A stretch of 64,000 nucleotides of DNA from Patiria miniata (taxonomy: Eukaryota > Echinodermata > Asteroidea > Valvatida > Asterinidae). This document shows, piece after piece, positions 12,901 to 25,800 of the stretch; the first letter of the stretch is position 1; each line of letters starts with the position of its first letter. A model generated the notes under the pieces. The model ran no database searches, was not told where the DNA came from, and saw nothing but the letters and a program-made list of their open reading frames with translations. The stretch spans positions 24,789,334 to 24,853,333 of the forward strand of contig NW_024037074.1 in the NCBI RefSeq assembly GCF_015706575.1, written 5' to 3'. Position numbers and translations under genes: made by a program.

Positions 12901-15900
12901 ACAAATGTACATCTTTCAAAATAACACATACACATACAAAGAAAGACTTCATTTCCAGCCAGACGCGATGCTATTTTCTTACTCTTTTCATGCTGCGCGC
13001 ACTCAATTTCGACTTGTTGTCATACAATAAAGCTCCCAAAATATAAGAACTTTCAGTTGCATAATTTCAGACATTTGGCGCAAGTGTTCCAAGTGGCTAG
13101 ATCGCGGCCTTCGGAAATAAATTCTTTGACTTCAACACAGAGACAAGGGCCCACATTACATCTAACAAAACAACACGGTTGTCCTGCCCCCAGATCTGAA
13201 AAGAGGACAGTGATCCAACTTTTCAGACCTGAGTTCAAGGGGGGTAAAATTTACAAGTACTTAACTTTTCAAACGACGAAAGCTGCCCGGCGTCTTCTTC
13301 TGCACCAGAGACCTTCATCTTCTTCTTCATGGACCTGCACAGGACACACGGACAAAAAGACAAAAAAAGACTGCAAAAAATCGCAGCCAGGAGAATGTTA
13401 ATGCCAGTCACAAATGTACATCTTTCAAAATAACACATACACATACAAAGAAAGACTTCATTTCCAGCCAGACGCGATGCTATTTTCTTACTCTTTTCAT
13501 GCTGCGCGCACTCAATTTCGACTTGTTGTCATACAATAAAGCTCCCAAAATATAAGAACTTTCAGTTGCATCATTTCAGACATTTGGCGCAAGTGTTCCA
13601 AGTGGCTAGATCGCGGCCTTCGGAAATAAATTCTTTGACTTCAACACAGAGACAAGGGCCCACATTACATCTAACAAAACAACACGGTTGTCCTGCCCCC
13701 AGATCTGAAAAGAGGACAGTGATCCAACTTTTCAGACCTGAGTTCAAGAGGGGGTAAAATTCACAAGTACTTAACTTTTAAATCGACGAAAGCTGCCCGG
13801 CGTCTTCTTCTGCACCAGAGACCCTTATCTTCTTCTTCGTGGACCTGCACAGGACACACAGACAAAAAGACAAAAAAAGACTGCAAAAAATCGCAGCCAG
13901 GAGAATGTTAATGCCAGTCACAAATGTACATCTTTCAAAATAACACATACACATACAAAGAAAGACTTCATTTCCAGCCAGACGCGATGCTATTTTCTTA
14001 CTCTTTTCATGCTGCGCGCACTCAATTTCGACTTGTTGTCATACAATAAAGCTCCCAAAATATAAGAACTTTCAGTTGCATAATTTCAGACATTTGGCGC
14101 AAGTGTTCCAAGTGGCTAGATCGCGGCCTTCGGAAATCAATTCTTTGACTTCAACACAGAGACAAGGGCCCACATTACATCTAACAAAACAACACGGTTG
14201 TCCTGCCCCCAGATCTGAAAAGAGGACAGTGATCCAACTTTTCAGACCTGAGTTCAAGAGGGGGTACAATTTACAAGTACTTAACTTTTAAATCGACGAA
14301 AGCTGCCCGGCGTCTTCTTCTGCACCAGACCCTCATCTTCTTCTTCGTGGACCTGCACAGGACACACGGACAAAAAGACAAAAAAAGACTGCAAAAAATC
14401 GCAGCCAGGAGAATGTTAATGCCAGTCACAAATGTACATCTTTCAAAATAACACATACACATACAAAGAAAGACTTCATTTCCAGCCAGACGCGATGCTA
14501 TTTTCTTACTCTTTTCATGCTGCGCGCACTCAATTTCGACTTGTTGTCATACAATACAATAAGCTCCCAAAATATAAGAACTTTCAGTTGCATAATTTCA
14601 GACATTTGGCGCAAGTGTTCCAAGTGGCTAGATCGCGGGCATCGGAAATCAATTCTTTGACTTCAACACAGAGACAAGGGCCCACATTACATCAAATAAA
14701 ACAACACGGTTGTCCTGCCCCCAGATCTGAAAAGAGGACAGTGATCCAACTTTTCAGACCTGAGTTCAAGAGGGGGTAAAATTCACAAGTACTTAACTTT
14801 TAAATCGACGAAAGCTGCCCGGCGTCTTCTTCTGCACCAGAGACCCTCATCTTCTTCTTCGTGGACCTGCACAGGACACACGGACAAAAAGACAAAAAAA
14901 GACTGCAAAAAATCGCAGCCAGGAGAATGTTAATGCCAGTCACAAATGTACATCTTTCAAAATAACACATACACATACAAAGAAAGACTTCATTTCCAGC
15001 CAGACGCGATGCTATTTTCTTACTCTTTTCATGCTGCGCGCACTCAATTTCGACTTGTTGTCATACAATAAAGCTCCCAAAATATAAGAACTTTCAGTTG
15101 CATCATTTCAGACATTTGGCGCAAGTGTTCCAAGTGGCTAGATCGCGGCCTTCGGAAATAAATTCTTTGACTTCAACACAGAGACAAGGGCCCACATTAC
15201 ATCTAACAAAACAACACGGTTGTCCTGCCCCCAGATCTGAAAAGAGGACAGTGATCCAACTTTTCAGACCTGAGTTCAAGAGGGGGTACAATTTACAAGT
15301 ACTTAACTTTTAAATCGACGAAAGCTGCCCGGCGTCTTCTTCTGCACCAGACCCTCATCTTCTTCTTCGTGGACCTGCACAGGACACACGGACAAAAAGA
15401 CAAAAAAAGACTGCAAAAAATCGCAGCCAGGAGAATGTTAATGCCAGTCACAAATGTACATCTTTCAAAATAACACATACACATAAAAAGAAAGACTTCA
15501 TTTCCAGCCAGACGCGATGCTATTTTCTTACTCTTTTCATGCTGCGCGCACTCAATTTCGACTTGTTGTCATACAATAAAGCTCCCAAAATATAAGAACT
15601 TTCAGTTGCATAATTTCAGACATTTGGCGCAAGTGTTCCATGTGGCTAGATCGCGGCCTTCGGAAATAAATTCTTTGACTTCAACACAGAGACAAGGGCC
15701 CACATTACATCTAACAAAAGAACACGGTTGTCCTGCCCCCAGATCTGAAAAGAGGACAGTGATCCAACTTTTCAGACCTGAGTTCAAGAGGGGGTACAAT
15801 TTACAAGTACTTAACTTTTAAATCGACGAAAGCTGCCCGGCGTCTTCTTCTGCACCAGAGACATTCATCTTCTTCTTCATGGACCTGCACAGGACACACG

Positions 15901-18900
15901 GACAAAAAGACAAAAAACGACTGCAAAAAATCGCAGCCAGGAGAATGTTAATGCCAGTCACAAATGTACATCTTTCAAAATAACACATACACATACAAAG
16001 AAAGACTTCATTTCCAGCCAGACGCGATGCTATTTTCTTACTCTTTTCATGCTGCGCGCACTCAATTTCGACTTGTTGTCATACAATAAAGCTCCCAAAA
16101 TATAAGAACTTTCAGTTGCATAATTTCAGACATTTGGCGCAAGTGTTCCAAGTGGCTAGATTGCGGCCTTCGGAAATAAATTCTTTGACTTCAACACAGA
16201 GACAAGGGCCCACATTACATCCAACAAAACAACACGGTTGTCCTGCCCCCAGATCTGAAAAGAGGACAGTGATCCAACTTTTCAGACCAGAGTTCAAGAG
16301 GGGGTAAAATTTACAAGTACTTAACTTTTCAATCGACGAAAGCTGCCCGGCGTCTTCTTCTGCACCAGAGACCTTCATCTTCTTCTTCATGGACCTGCAC
16401 AGGACACACGGACAAAAAGACAAAAAAAGACTGCAAAAAATCGCAGCCAGGAGAATGTTAATGCCAGTCACAAATGTACATCTTTCAAAATAACACATAC
16501 ACATACAAAGAAAGACTTCATTTCCAGCCAGACGCGATGCTATTTTCTTACTCTTTTCATGCTACGCGCACTCAATTTCGACTTGTTGTCATACAATACA
16601 ATAAGCTCCCAAAATATAAGAACTTTCAGTTGCATAATTTCAGACATTTGGCGCAAGTGTTCCAAGTGGCTAGATCGCGGGCATCGGAAATCAATTCTTT
16701 GACTTCAACACAGAGACAAGGGCCCACATTACATCAAATAAAACAACACGGTTGTCCTGCCCCCAGATCTGAAAAGAGGACAGTGATCCAACTTTTCAGA
16801 CCTGAGTTCAAGAGGGGGTAAAATTCACAAGTACTTAACTTTTAAATCGACGAAAGCTGCCCGGCGTCTTCTTCTGCACCAGAGACCCTCATCTTCTTCT
16901 TCGTGGACCTGCACAGGACACACGGACAAAAAGACAAAAAAAAGACTGCAAAAAATGGCAGCCAGGAGAATGTTAATGCCAGTCACAAATGTACATCTTT
17001 CAAAATAACACATACACATACAAAGAAAGACTTCATTTCCAGCCAGACGCGATGCTATTTTCTTACTCTTTTCATGCTACGCGCACTCAATTTCGACTTG
17101 TTGTCATACAATACAATAAGCTCCCAAAATATAAGAACTTTCAGTTGCATAATTTCAGACATTTGGCGCAAGTGTTCCAAGTGGCTAGATCGCGGGCATC
17201 GGAAATCAATTCTTTGACTTCAACACAGAGACAAGGGCCCACATTACATCAAATAAAACAACACGGTTGTCCTGCCCCCAGATCTGAAAAGAGGACAGTG
17301 ATCCAACTTTTCAGACCTGAGTTCAAGAGGGGGTAAAATTCACAAGTACTTAACTTTTAAATCGACGAAAGCTGCCCGGCGTCTTCTTCTGCACCAGAGA
17401 CCCTCATCTTCTTCTTCGTGGACCTGCACAGGACTGACGGACAAAAAGACAAAAAAAAGACTGCAAAAAATGGCAGCCAGGAGAATGTTAATGCCAGTCA
17501 CAAATGTACATCTTTCAAAATAACACATACACATACAAAGAAAGACTTCATTTCCAGCCAGACGCGATGCTATTTTCTTACTCTTTTCATGCTACGCGCA
17601 CTCAATTTCGACTTGTTGTCATACAATAAAGCTCCCAAAATATAAGAACTTTCAGTTGCATAATTTCAGACATTTGGCGCAAGTGTTCCAAGTGGCTAGA
17701 TCGCGGGCATCGGAAATAAATTCTTTGACTTCAACACAGAGACAAGGGCCCACATTACATCAAATAAAACAACACGGTTGTCCTGCCCCCAGATCTGAAA
17801 AGAGGACAGTGATCCAACTTTTCAGACCTGAGTTCAAGAGGGGGTAAAATTCACAAGTACTTAACTTTTAAATCGACGAAAGCTGCCCGGCGTCTTCTTC
17901 TGCACCAGAGACCCTCATCTTCTTCTTCGTGGACCTGCACAGGACACACGGACAAAAAGACAAAAAAAGACTGCAAAAAATCGCAGCCAGGAGAATGTTA
18001 ATGCCAGTCACAAATGTACATCTTTCAAAATAACACATACACATACAAAGAAAGAATTCATTTCCAGCCAGACGCGATGCTATTTTCTTACTCTTTTCAT
18101 GCTGCGCGCACTCAATTTCGACTTGTTGTCATACAATAAAGCTCCCAAAATATAAGAACTTTCAGTTGCATAATTTCAGACATTTGGCGCAAGTGTTCCA
18201 AGTGGCTAGATCGCGGCCTTCGGAAATAAATTCTTTGACTTCAACACAGAGACAAGGGCCCACATTACATCAAGTAAAACAACACGGATGTCCTGCCCCC
18301 AGATCTGAAAAGAGGACAGTGATCCAACTTTTCAGACCTGAGTTCAAGAGGGGGTAAAATTCACAAGTACTTAACTTTTAAATCGACGAAAGCTGCCCGG
18401 CGTCTTCTTCTGCACCAGAGACCCTCATCTTCTTCTTCGTGGACCTGCACAGGACACACGGACAAAAAGACAAAAAAAGACTGCAAAAAATCGCAGCCAG
18501 GAGAATGTTAATGCCAGTCACAAATGTACATCTTTCAAAATAACACATACACATACAAAGAAAGACTTCATTTCCAGCCAGACGCGATGCTATTTTCTTA
18601 CTCTTTTCAAGCTGCGCGCACTCAATTTCGACTTGTTGTCATACAATACAATAAGCTCCCAAAATATAAGAACTTTCAGTTGCATAATTTCAGACATTTG
18701 GCGCAAGTGTTCCAAGTGGCTAGATCGCGGGCAACGGAAATCAATTCTTTGACTTCAACACAGAGACAAGGGCCCACATTACATCAAATAAAACAACACG
18801 GTTGTCCTGCCCCCAGATCTGAAAAGAGGACAGTGATCCAACTTTTCAGACCTGAGTTCAAGAGGGGGTAAAATTCACAAGTACTTTACTTTTAAATCGA

Positions 18901-21900
18901 CGAAAGCTGCCCGGCGTCTTCTTCTGCACCGGAGACCCTCATCTTCTTCTTCGTGGACCTGCACAGGACACACGGACAAAAAGACAAAAAAAGACTGCAA
19001 AATATCGCAGCCAGGAGAATGTTAATGCCAGTCACAAATGTATATCTTTCAAAATAACACATACACATACAAAGAAAGACTTCATTTCCAGCCAGACGCG
19101 ATGCTATTTTCTTACTCTTTTCATGCTGCGCGCACTCAATTTCGACTTGTTGTTATACAATAAAGCTCCCAAAATATAAGAACTTTCAGTTGCATAATTT
19201 CAGACATTTGGCGCAAGTGTTCCAAGTGGCTAGATCGCGGCCTTCGGAAATAAATTCTTTGACTTCAACACAGAGACAAGGGCCCACATTACATCTAACA
19301 AAACAACACGGTTGTCCTGCCCCCAGATCTGAAAAGAGGACAGTGATCCAACTTTTCAGACCTGAGTTCAAGAGGGGGTAAAATTCACAAGTACTTAACT
19401 TTTAAATCGACGAAAGCTGCCCGGCGTCTTCTTCTGCACCAGAGACCCTCATCTTCTTCTTCGTGGACCTGCACAGGACACACGGACAAAAAGACAAAAA
19501 AAGACTGCAAAAAATCGCAGCCAGGAGAATGTTAATGCCAGTCACAAATGTACATCTTTCAAAATAACACATACACATACAAAGAAAGACTTCATTTCCA
19601 GCCAGACGCGATGCTATTTTCTTACTCTTTTCATGCTGCGCGCACTCAATTTCGACTTGTTGTCATACAATAAAGCTCCCAAAATATAAGAACTTTCAGT
19701 TGCATAATTTCAGACATTTGGCGCAAGTTTTCCAAGTGGCTAGATCGCGGGCATCGGAAATCAATTCTTTGACTTCAACACAGAGACAAGGGCCCACATT
19801 ACATCAAATAAAACAACACGGATGTCCTGCCCCCAGATCTGAAAAGAGGACAGTGATCCAACTTTTCAGACCTGAGTTCAAGAGGGGGTAAAATTCACAA
19901 GTACTTAACTTTTAAATCGACGAAAGCTGCCCGGCGTCTTCTTCTGCACCAGAGACCCTCATCTTCTTCTTCATGGACCTGCACAGGACACACGGACAAA
20001 AAGACAAAAAAAGACTGCAAAAAATCGCAGCCAGGAGAATGTTAATGCCAGTCACAAATGTACATCTTTCAAAATAACACATACACATACAAAGAAAGAC
20101 TTCATTTCCAGCCAGACGCGATGCTATTTTCTTACTCTTTTCATGCTGCGCGCACTCAATTTCGACTTGTTGTCATACAATAAAGCTCCCAAAATATAAG
20201 AACTTTCAGTTGCATCATTTCAGACATTTGGCGCAAGTGTTCCAAGTGGCTAGATGGCGGCCTTCGGAAATAAATTCTTTGACTTCAACACAGAGACAAG
20301 GGCCCACATTACATCTAACAAAACAACACGGTTGTCCTGCCCCCAGATCTGAAAAGAGGACAGTGATCCAACTTTTCAGACCAGAGTTCAAGAGGGGGTA
20401 CAATTTTAAAGTACTTAACTTTTAAATCGACGAAAGCTGCCCGGCGTCTTCTTCTGCACCAGAGACCTTCATCTTCTTCTTCATGGACCTGCACAGGACA
20501 CACGGACAAAAAGACAAAAAAAGACTGCAAAAAATCGCAGCCAGGAGAATGTTAATGCCAGTCACAAATGTACATCTTTCAAAATAACACATACACATAC
20601 AAAGAAAGACTTCATTTCCAGCCAGACGCGATGCTATTTTCTTACTCTTTTCATGCTGCGCGCACTCAATTTCGACTTGTTGTCATACAATAAAGCTCCC
20701 AAAATATAAGAACTTTCAGTTGCATAATTTCAGACATTTGGCGCAAGTGTTCCAAGTGGCTAGATCGCGGCCTTCGGAAATAAATTCTTTGACTTCAACA
20801 CAGAGACAAGGGCCCACATTACATCAAATAAAACAACACGGATGTCCTGCCCCCAGATCTGAAAAGAGGACAGTGATCCAACTTTTCAGACCTGAGTTCA
20901 AGAGGGGGTAAAATTCACAAGTACTTAACTTTTAAATCGACGAAAGCTGCCCGGCGTCTTCTTCTGCACCAGAGACCCTCATCTTCTTCTTCGTGGACCT
21001 GCACAGAACACACGGACAAAAAGACAAAAAAAGACTGCAAAAAATCGCAGCCAGGAGAATGTTAATGCCAGTCACAAATGTACATCTTTCAAAATAACAC
21101 ATACACATACAAAGAAAGACTTCATTTCCAGCCAGACGCGATGCTATTTTCTTACTCTTTTCATGCTGCGCGCACTCAATTTCGACTTGTTGTCATACAA
21201 TACAATAAGCTCCCAAAATATAAGAACTTTCAGTTGCATAATTTCAGACATTTGGCGCAAGTGTTCCAAGTGGCTAGATCGCGGCCTTCGGAAATCAATT
21301 CTTTGACTTCAACACAGAGACAAGGGCCCACATTACATCTAACAAAACAACACGGTTGTCCTGCCCCCAGATCTGAAAAGAGGACAGTGATCCAACTTTT
21401 CAGACCTGAGTTCAAGAGGGGGTAAAATTCACAAGTACTTAACTTTTCAATCGACGAAAGCTGCCTGGCGTCTTCTTCTGCACCAGAGACCCTCATCTTC
21501 TTCTTCGTGGACCTGCACAGGACACACGGACAAAAAGACAAAAAAAGACTGCAAAAAATCGCAGCCAGGAGAATGTTAATGCCAGTCACAAATGTACATC
21601 TTTCAAAATTACACATACACATACAAAGAAAGACTTCATTTCCAGCCAGACGCGATGCTATTTTCTTACTCTTTTCATGCTGCGCGCACTCAATTTCGAC
21701 TTGTTGTCATACAATAAAGCTCCCAAAATATAAGTACTTTCAGTTGCATAATTTCAGACATTTGGCGCAAGTTTTCCAAGTGGCTAGATCGCGGGCATCG
21801 GAAATCAATTCTTTGACTTCAACACAGAGACAAGGGCCCACATTACATCAAATAAAACAACACGGTTGTCCTGCACCAGATCTGAAAAGAGGACAGTGAT

Positions 21901-21940
21901 CCAACTTTTCAGACCTGAGATCAAGAGGGGGTAAAATTCA

Positions 21941-21945
21941 CAAGT
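21941..21945. repeat. Target site duplication CAAGT, left
   Basis: These five bases precede the 5' LTR and are repeated immediately after the 3' LTR. Joining the flanks with one copy restores the normal monomer sequence 'attcacaagtacttaac'. A 5-bp duplication is a usual length for LTR retrotransposon integration. The target overlaps the palindrome AAGTACTT. Confidence 0.95.
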
Positions 21946-22806
21946 TGTCACTGCAGCAGCTGTGCAGTGAGTTTGTCTTAAGTTTATTAATTTTCTTAAC
22001 AAGTTTTTCATAGTTTAAATTTAGAATTCCATTTTTAGAGTATTACTTCATATTTAGTGAAAGAGCCTACAGTTAACTTTCACCTCATAAAAGTGAAAGA
22101 GCCTACTTATGTGCTACATTAAGTAGCCTCCTTCCCACCACCAGAGTGACCTTGTGCACTTCCTGTGTGCATACAGAGACCTTGTGTGGGTACAAGTACC
22201 ACATAATCTTGCCACATAAACAATAGGCAGCCATATTTACTGACCATGTGATTTCAGAGACAAGTGTTTTCATACTCATTGCGATTTAGTTCTTCAAGTT
22301 TCATCAGTTTATTCACCCTTTGTGGACCTTGAAAGACCCCATTTTGGTAAGAAGCATTTTCCTTGATTTTATGAGTTACTTTTAATATGGTTAGAGACAG
22401 AATTAAGTGGATTTTCTGAGATTTTACAGTTGATTATTCATTCAGCAAAAAACAGATTGAACTGCAAATAGTGTTTAGATTTGACAAATCAGACCACCCA
22501 ATCAGACTGCACATTTTTGGACTCAACTTGCCATGTTTAATAGATTAGACTTTTCCATGTACATTTATTATAGTATTCTTATTAGTGTTTTTTCTGCTTT
22601 ATTAAATTGCAGATTGTTATCTCAATCTCAATCTACTCAATCTACTATCAGCAATCACCACCATGTTGTCAAGTGGCTTCATTGTGTTTTGTGTGTGGTT
22701 CCTGGATTGATTGTGAATACCAGTCACTTGGGAGTCCTTTTCTCATAAGTTTGAGAACTATAGTCCGAAACTCCTCTGGGCACAAGTGAGCCCCGAGGCA
22801 GCCACA
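21946..22806 (+). repeat. 5' LTR of BEL/Pao element (861 bp)
   Basis: It begins TGTCACTGCAG and ends GCAGCCACA. It matches 29115-29975 base for base by line-by-line reading. Near the left tip a perfect 7-bp inverted repeat (cactgca/tgcagtg, 21949-21955 and 21963-21969) is separated by 7 bp. A 14-bp direct repeat 'gtgaaagagcctac' occurs at 22057-22070 and 22093-22106. An ATTAAA at 22601-22606 could be a poly(A) signal, and 'ttattatag' nearby is a weak TATA candidate. The transcription start and R boundaries cannot be fixed from sequence alone. Confidence 0.96.
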
Positions 22807-22894
22807 ATAACAATCAAATAACAATCAAAGGACAATCAAAGTCACAACCAAAGTCCAGTCGTTCCAGAGCATGCAGAGTGAATAAACCCACGTC
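22807..22894 (+). promoter_or_regulatory. Gag-pol leader with short direct repeats and a 4-codon uORF
   Basis: This 88-bp stretch separates the LTR from the gag-pol start. It opens with imperfect repeats of 'ataacaatcaa' / 'aggacaatcaa' / 'agtcacaaccaa' (22807 to about 22853). No TGG trinucleotide is present, so a canonical primer-binding site complementary to a tRNA CCA end is not visible. An upstream ATG at 22871 reads Met-Gln-Ser-Glu-stop and ends at 22885, 9 nt before the gag-pol ATG. Confidence 0.6.
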
Positions 22895-25800
22895 ATGTCG
22901 TTACCAATCCAGTCGTCTTCTAGTCATAAGTTTGACAAGTCAAAGAAGAGTAACGCCGGTCGAGCAGCAAGTCACGCTGGTCATGTGTCGTCTTACAAGT
23001 CAAGTAAGAGTTCCAGTCGAGCCAGTCATGCTGTGTCCGTTACATCATCATATGCACGGCATCAGGAAGAAAAGCTGGAACTAGCGAAAACAGCGGCTGC
23101 TCTGCAGGTCCAGCTAGACTATGCAGAGAAAGAAAAACAGCTGAAACTCCTGGAGTTGGAGGCGGCAAAGAAAGTGGAGGAAATGAAGATCGAGAGAGAC
23201 AAAAAGTTAGAACAACTTGAGATAGAGAGGAAATTGGCCGAAACCCGAGCTGTGATGGAGGTGTACTCATCGCTGGAGCGGGATGACAGTTCAATATCAT
23301 CAGAGCTGTCCGGCATCCCCGCCGACAAACATGAACATATGCAGAGATTCCTCAACTCGCATCAAAGTGATCACCCCCCTCCACTGTGTCCATCTGTGCC
23401 CCAAAGTGAAAGCGCATATGTGGACAATGCGTCACTCCAACCAGTTGCCATGGTTACATCAGCCAATCAGAACAGATCTGATGAACAGTCCAGTGTACAT
23501 CATTCTCATCACCAAAGTGAAGGAGGACGGATGACGATGTCGTCGGCACTTGAGAAGTGCATTACACAGTTGGCCGAGTCCAGTAGACAACAGCATGATG
23601 TAAACAAACGCCTTGTTGCATCTAGCCAGCTACCAAAGATAGCCATCCCCCAATTCAACGGTGATCCACTACAGTACCCCCTGTGGCGGAACTCCTTCAA
23701 TTCCCTTATCGACAGCCAACCCCTTGACGCCGACACCAAGCTTAACTACCTCAATCAATATGTGACGGGAAAACCAAAGCACCTAGTGGAGCACTACATG
23801 CTCATCGGCACTGAAGAGGCCTACACGCAGGCAAGAAAAGTATTGAACGAGAGGTACGGAAACAGTAGTGTAGTGAGCACTGCTTTCATAAGCAAACTCC
23901 GTCAGTGGCCGAGGTTAACGCCGAGGGATGCAGCAGGCTTGAGAGATTTCTCTGATTTTCTGGGGAAAGTAGAGGCAGCACGAGTAACCACAGCAAGCCT
24001 TGGAGTGTTGGACTACGCCAGTGAGAATGCTCGTCTAGTCGAGAAACTGCCATTCAACCTTGAGACAAAGTGGCGGGACAAGATTGACTATTGGAGACAG
24101 ATTCGTGGTCAGGATTCCTTCCCCCCATTCAGCGAGTTTGTCAAACTTGTGAAGATTGCAGCAGACAGGGCAAACATTCCTGAGTTGCAGAGCGTGGTTC
24201 GAAGTCAGGACAAACAACGTTCAAATGCAGGAAGTGCTCCGAAAAAGAACACCAGTGTTTTTGCGACTAGTACCAGTCGAGGTGAACCAACAAGCAGAGT
24301 GCAGTTGTCCAGTGACAAGAGTTGTCTCTTCTGCAATAAGCGTCATCTCCTGGACGACTGTGAGCGCTTTCTGCGCAAGCCTTTCGCTGAGCGAAAGGAT
24401 TTCTTCTTCAAGAAGAGACTGTGCATGGGCTGTGCACGTTCCAGTGATCATCAAGTGAGAGAGTGTAACGACAAAAAAGTTTGTCGGATCTGCGCTGGTG
24501 CCCATTTGACCTGTCTCCATCGCAACTTCCAACAGAGACGGCCAGAAGAAACTGCTTCAAGTAACCCCCAGCCAGCAACGGCAAGTAAACAACCAGCTGA
24601 CAAAGTCCCAACCAATTCATCCCCACCCAAAGAAGTCATTGCTGTGCACCCCAAACGAGATGAGGGAATGTCCAACTGTATCCAAGTGTGTTCCCAACCA
24701 GACCAAGAAGGAGAAGGTGACCACTCCATGATTATACCAGTGTTGGTTCGTAGTGAGAGTGATCCAGCGAGGGAGTTCCTCGAATATGCCATCTTGGACG
24801 AACAATCCAACAGTTGCTTCGTGTCAAAGAGTTTGTGTGAAAGGATGAACCTGCAGGGACCAGAGACGCAGTTACTACTCAGTACAATGCAAGAGCAAAA
24901 TGTGCAAATCACCAGCAGTCGCATATCCGGGCTTGAAGTGCTTGATGTCAATAGAGAGCACACTGTTAAACTTCCAGTCTGCTTCAAGCGGGACAGCGTT
25001 CCAGCCAATAAATCCCAGATACCGAAACCTGCGGTTGTGCATCAATGGCCCCACCTAAAGTCTCTTGGAGAGAAGCTCATGCCCTATGACCCAACCCTGC
25101 AAATATCTCTTCTCATCGGGAGCAATTGTCCCAGAGTAGTTCGACCCAGGGAAATCATCGCCGGTGGAGAGGATGACCCTTACGGCCAGAGGTCACTACT
25201 AGGCTGGGGAGTAATTGGGAACGTTTGCAAGGCTGCACGACAAACCGATGACCAACCTGCAGTATGCAACAAAGTGGTTGCTGCTGAACCACAAAGCTAC
25301 CAACACTTCGTCTATGGTACGAGGGTGAAAGAAGTCTTAAACCCAGAGAAAGTTCTCAAGGTGTTGGAATCCGACTTTGTCGAGAATCATCAGGGGAAGC
25401 CATACTCAGTAGAAGACGAGAAGTTCCTGAGCGTGATGGAAAAAGGAATAAAGAAAGCATCCGATGGCCACTACGAAATGCCACTACCACTGAAGTCTGA
25501 CGCTGCGACCCTGCCTAACAACCGCCAACTTGCAGTCAAGAGATGGAATCAGCTGTCCGCCAGATTCCGAAAGAATGTGAAGTTTCGTGAAGACTACAGA
25601 GAGTTCATGAAAGATGTTATCCCAAAGTGTGCAGAGAGAGTCCCCCTAGACCAACTGGAAGTTGATGAGGGAAAGGTAAACTATGTGCCGCACACCGGAG
25701 TCTATCACCCCAAAAAGCCGGACAAGATAAGAGTGGTGTTCGACTGTTCAGCCAAATATGGAGGCGTTTCACTCAACGACCATCTCCTTCAAGGTCCTGA

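Larger units (their letters stand above)
1..21945 (+). repeat. Satellite array, left block (510/514-bp monomers)
   Basis: Head-to-tail tandem repeat with 43 occurrences of a fixed phase point (at 342, 852, 1362, 1872, 2382 ... 21234, 21744), usually 510 or 514 bp apart. The array enters from outside the window. Each monomer carries 'aagggcccacatt', 'cccagatctgaaa' and 'caagtacttaac', so ApaI, BglII and ScaI would cut most monomers once. The 514-bp form differs mainly by 'atacaatacaataagctcc' in place of 'atacaataaagctcc'. From 1 to about 10.5 kb the monomers are nearly identical (type A: 'tctaaca', 'gtacaattta', 'tttcaatcg', 'gaccttc', 'ttcatgg'). From about 10.5 kb type B states appear ('tcaaata', 'gtaaaattca', 'tttaaatcg', 'gaccctc', 'ttcgtgg'). 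The block is cut by the retrotransposon at 21945. I recognise no known satellite family. A structural or heterochromatic role is the usual expectation but is not shown here. Confidence 0.98.

Noticed and set aside
16989..17336. 115-codon ORFs crossing long-type monomer junctions (many copies)
   Set aside because: They arise because the 4-bp insertion shifts the frame into the next monomer. They end at the same TAA in every type B copy and carry no domain.
22533..22748. 71-codon ORF in the 5' LTR (repeated at 29702-29917)
   Set aside because: It lies wholly within the LTR and appears twice only because the LTRs are identical. There is no family resemblance.
24451..25008. 185-codon reverse-strand ORF inside gag-pol
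   Set aside because: It lies antisense to the Gag-protease region with no domain or start context; it is a shadow of the long coding frame.
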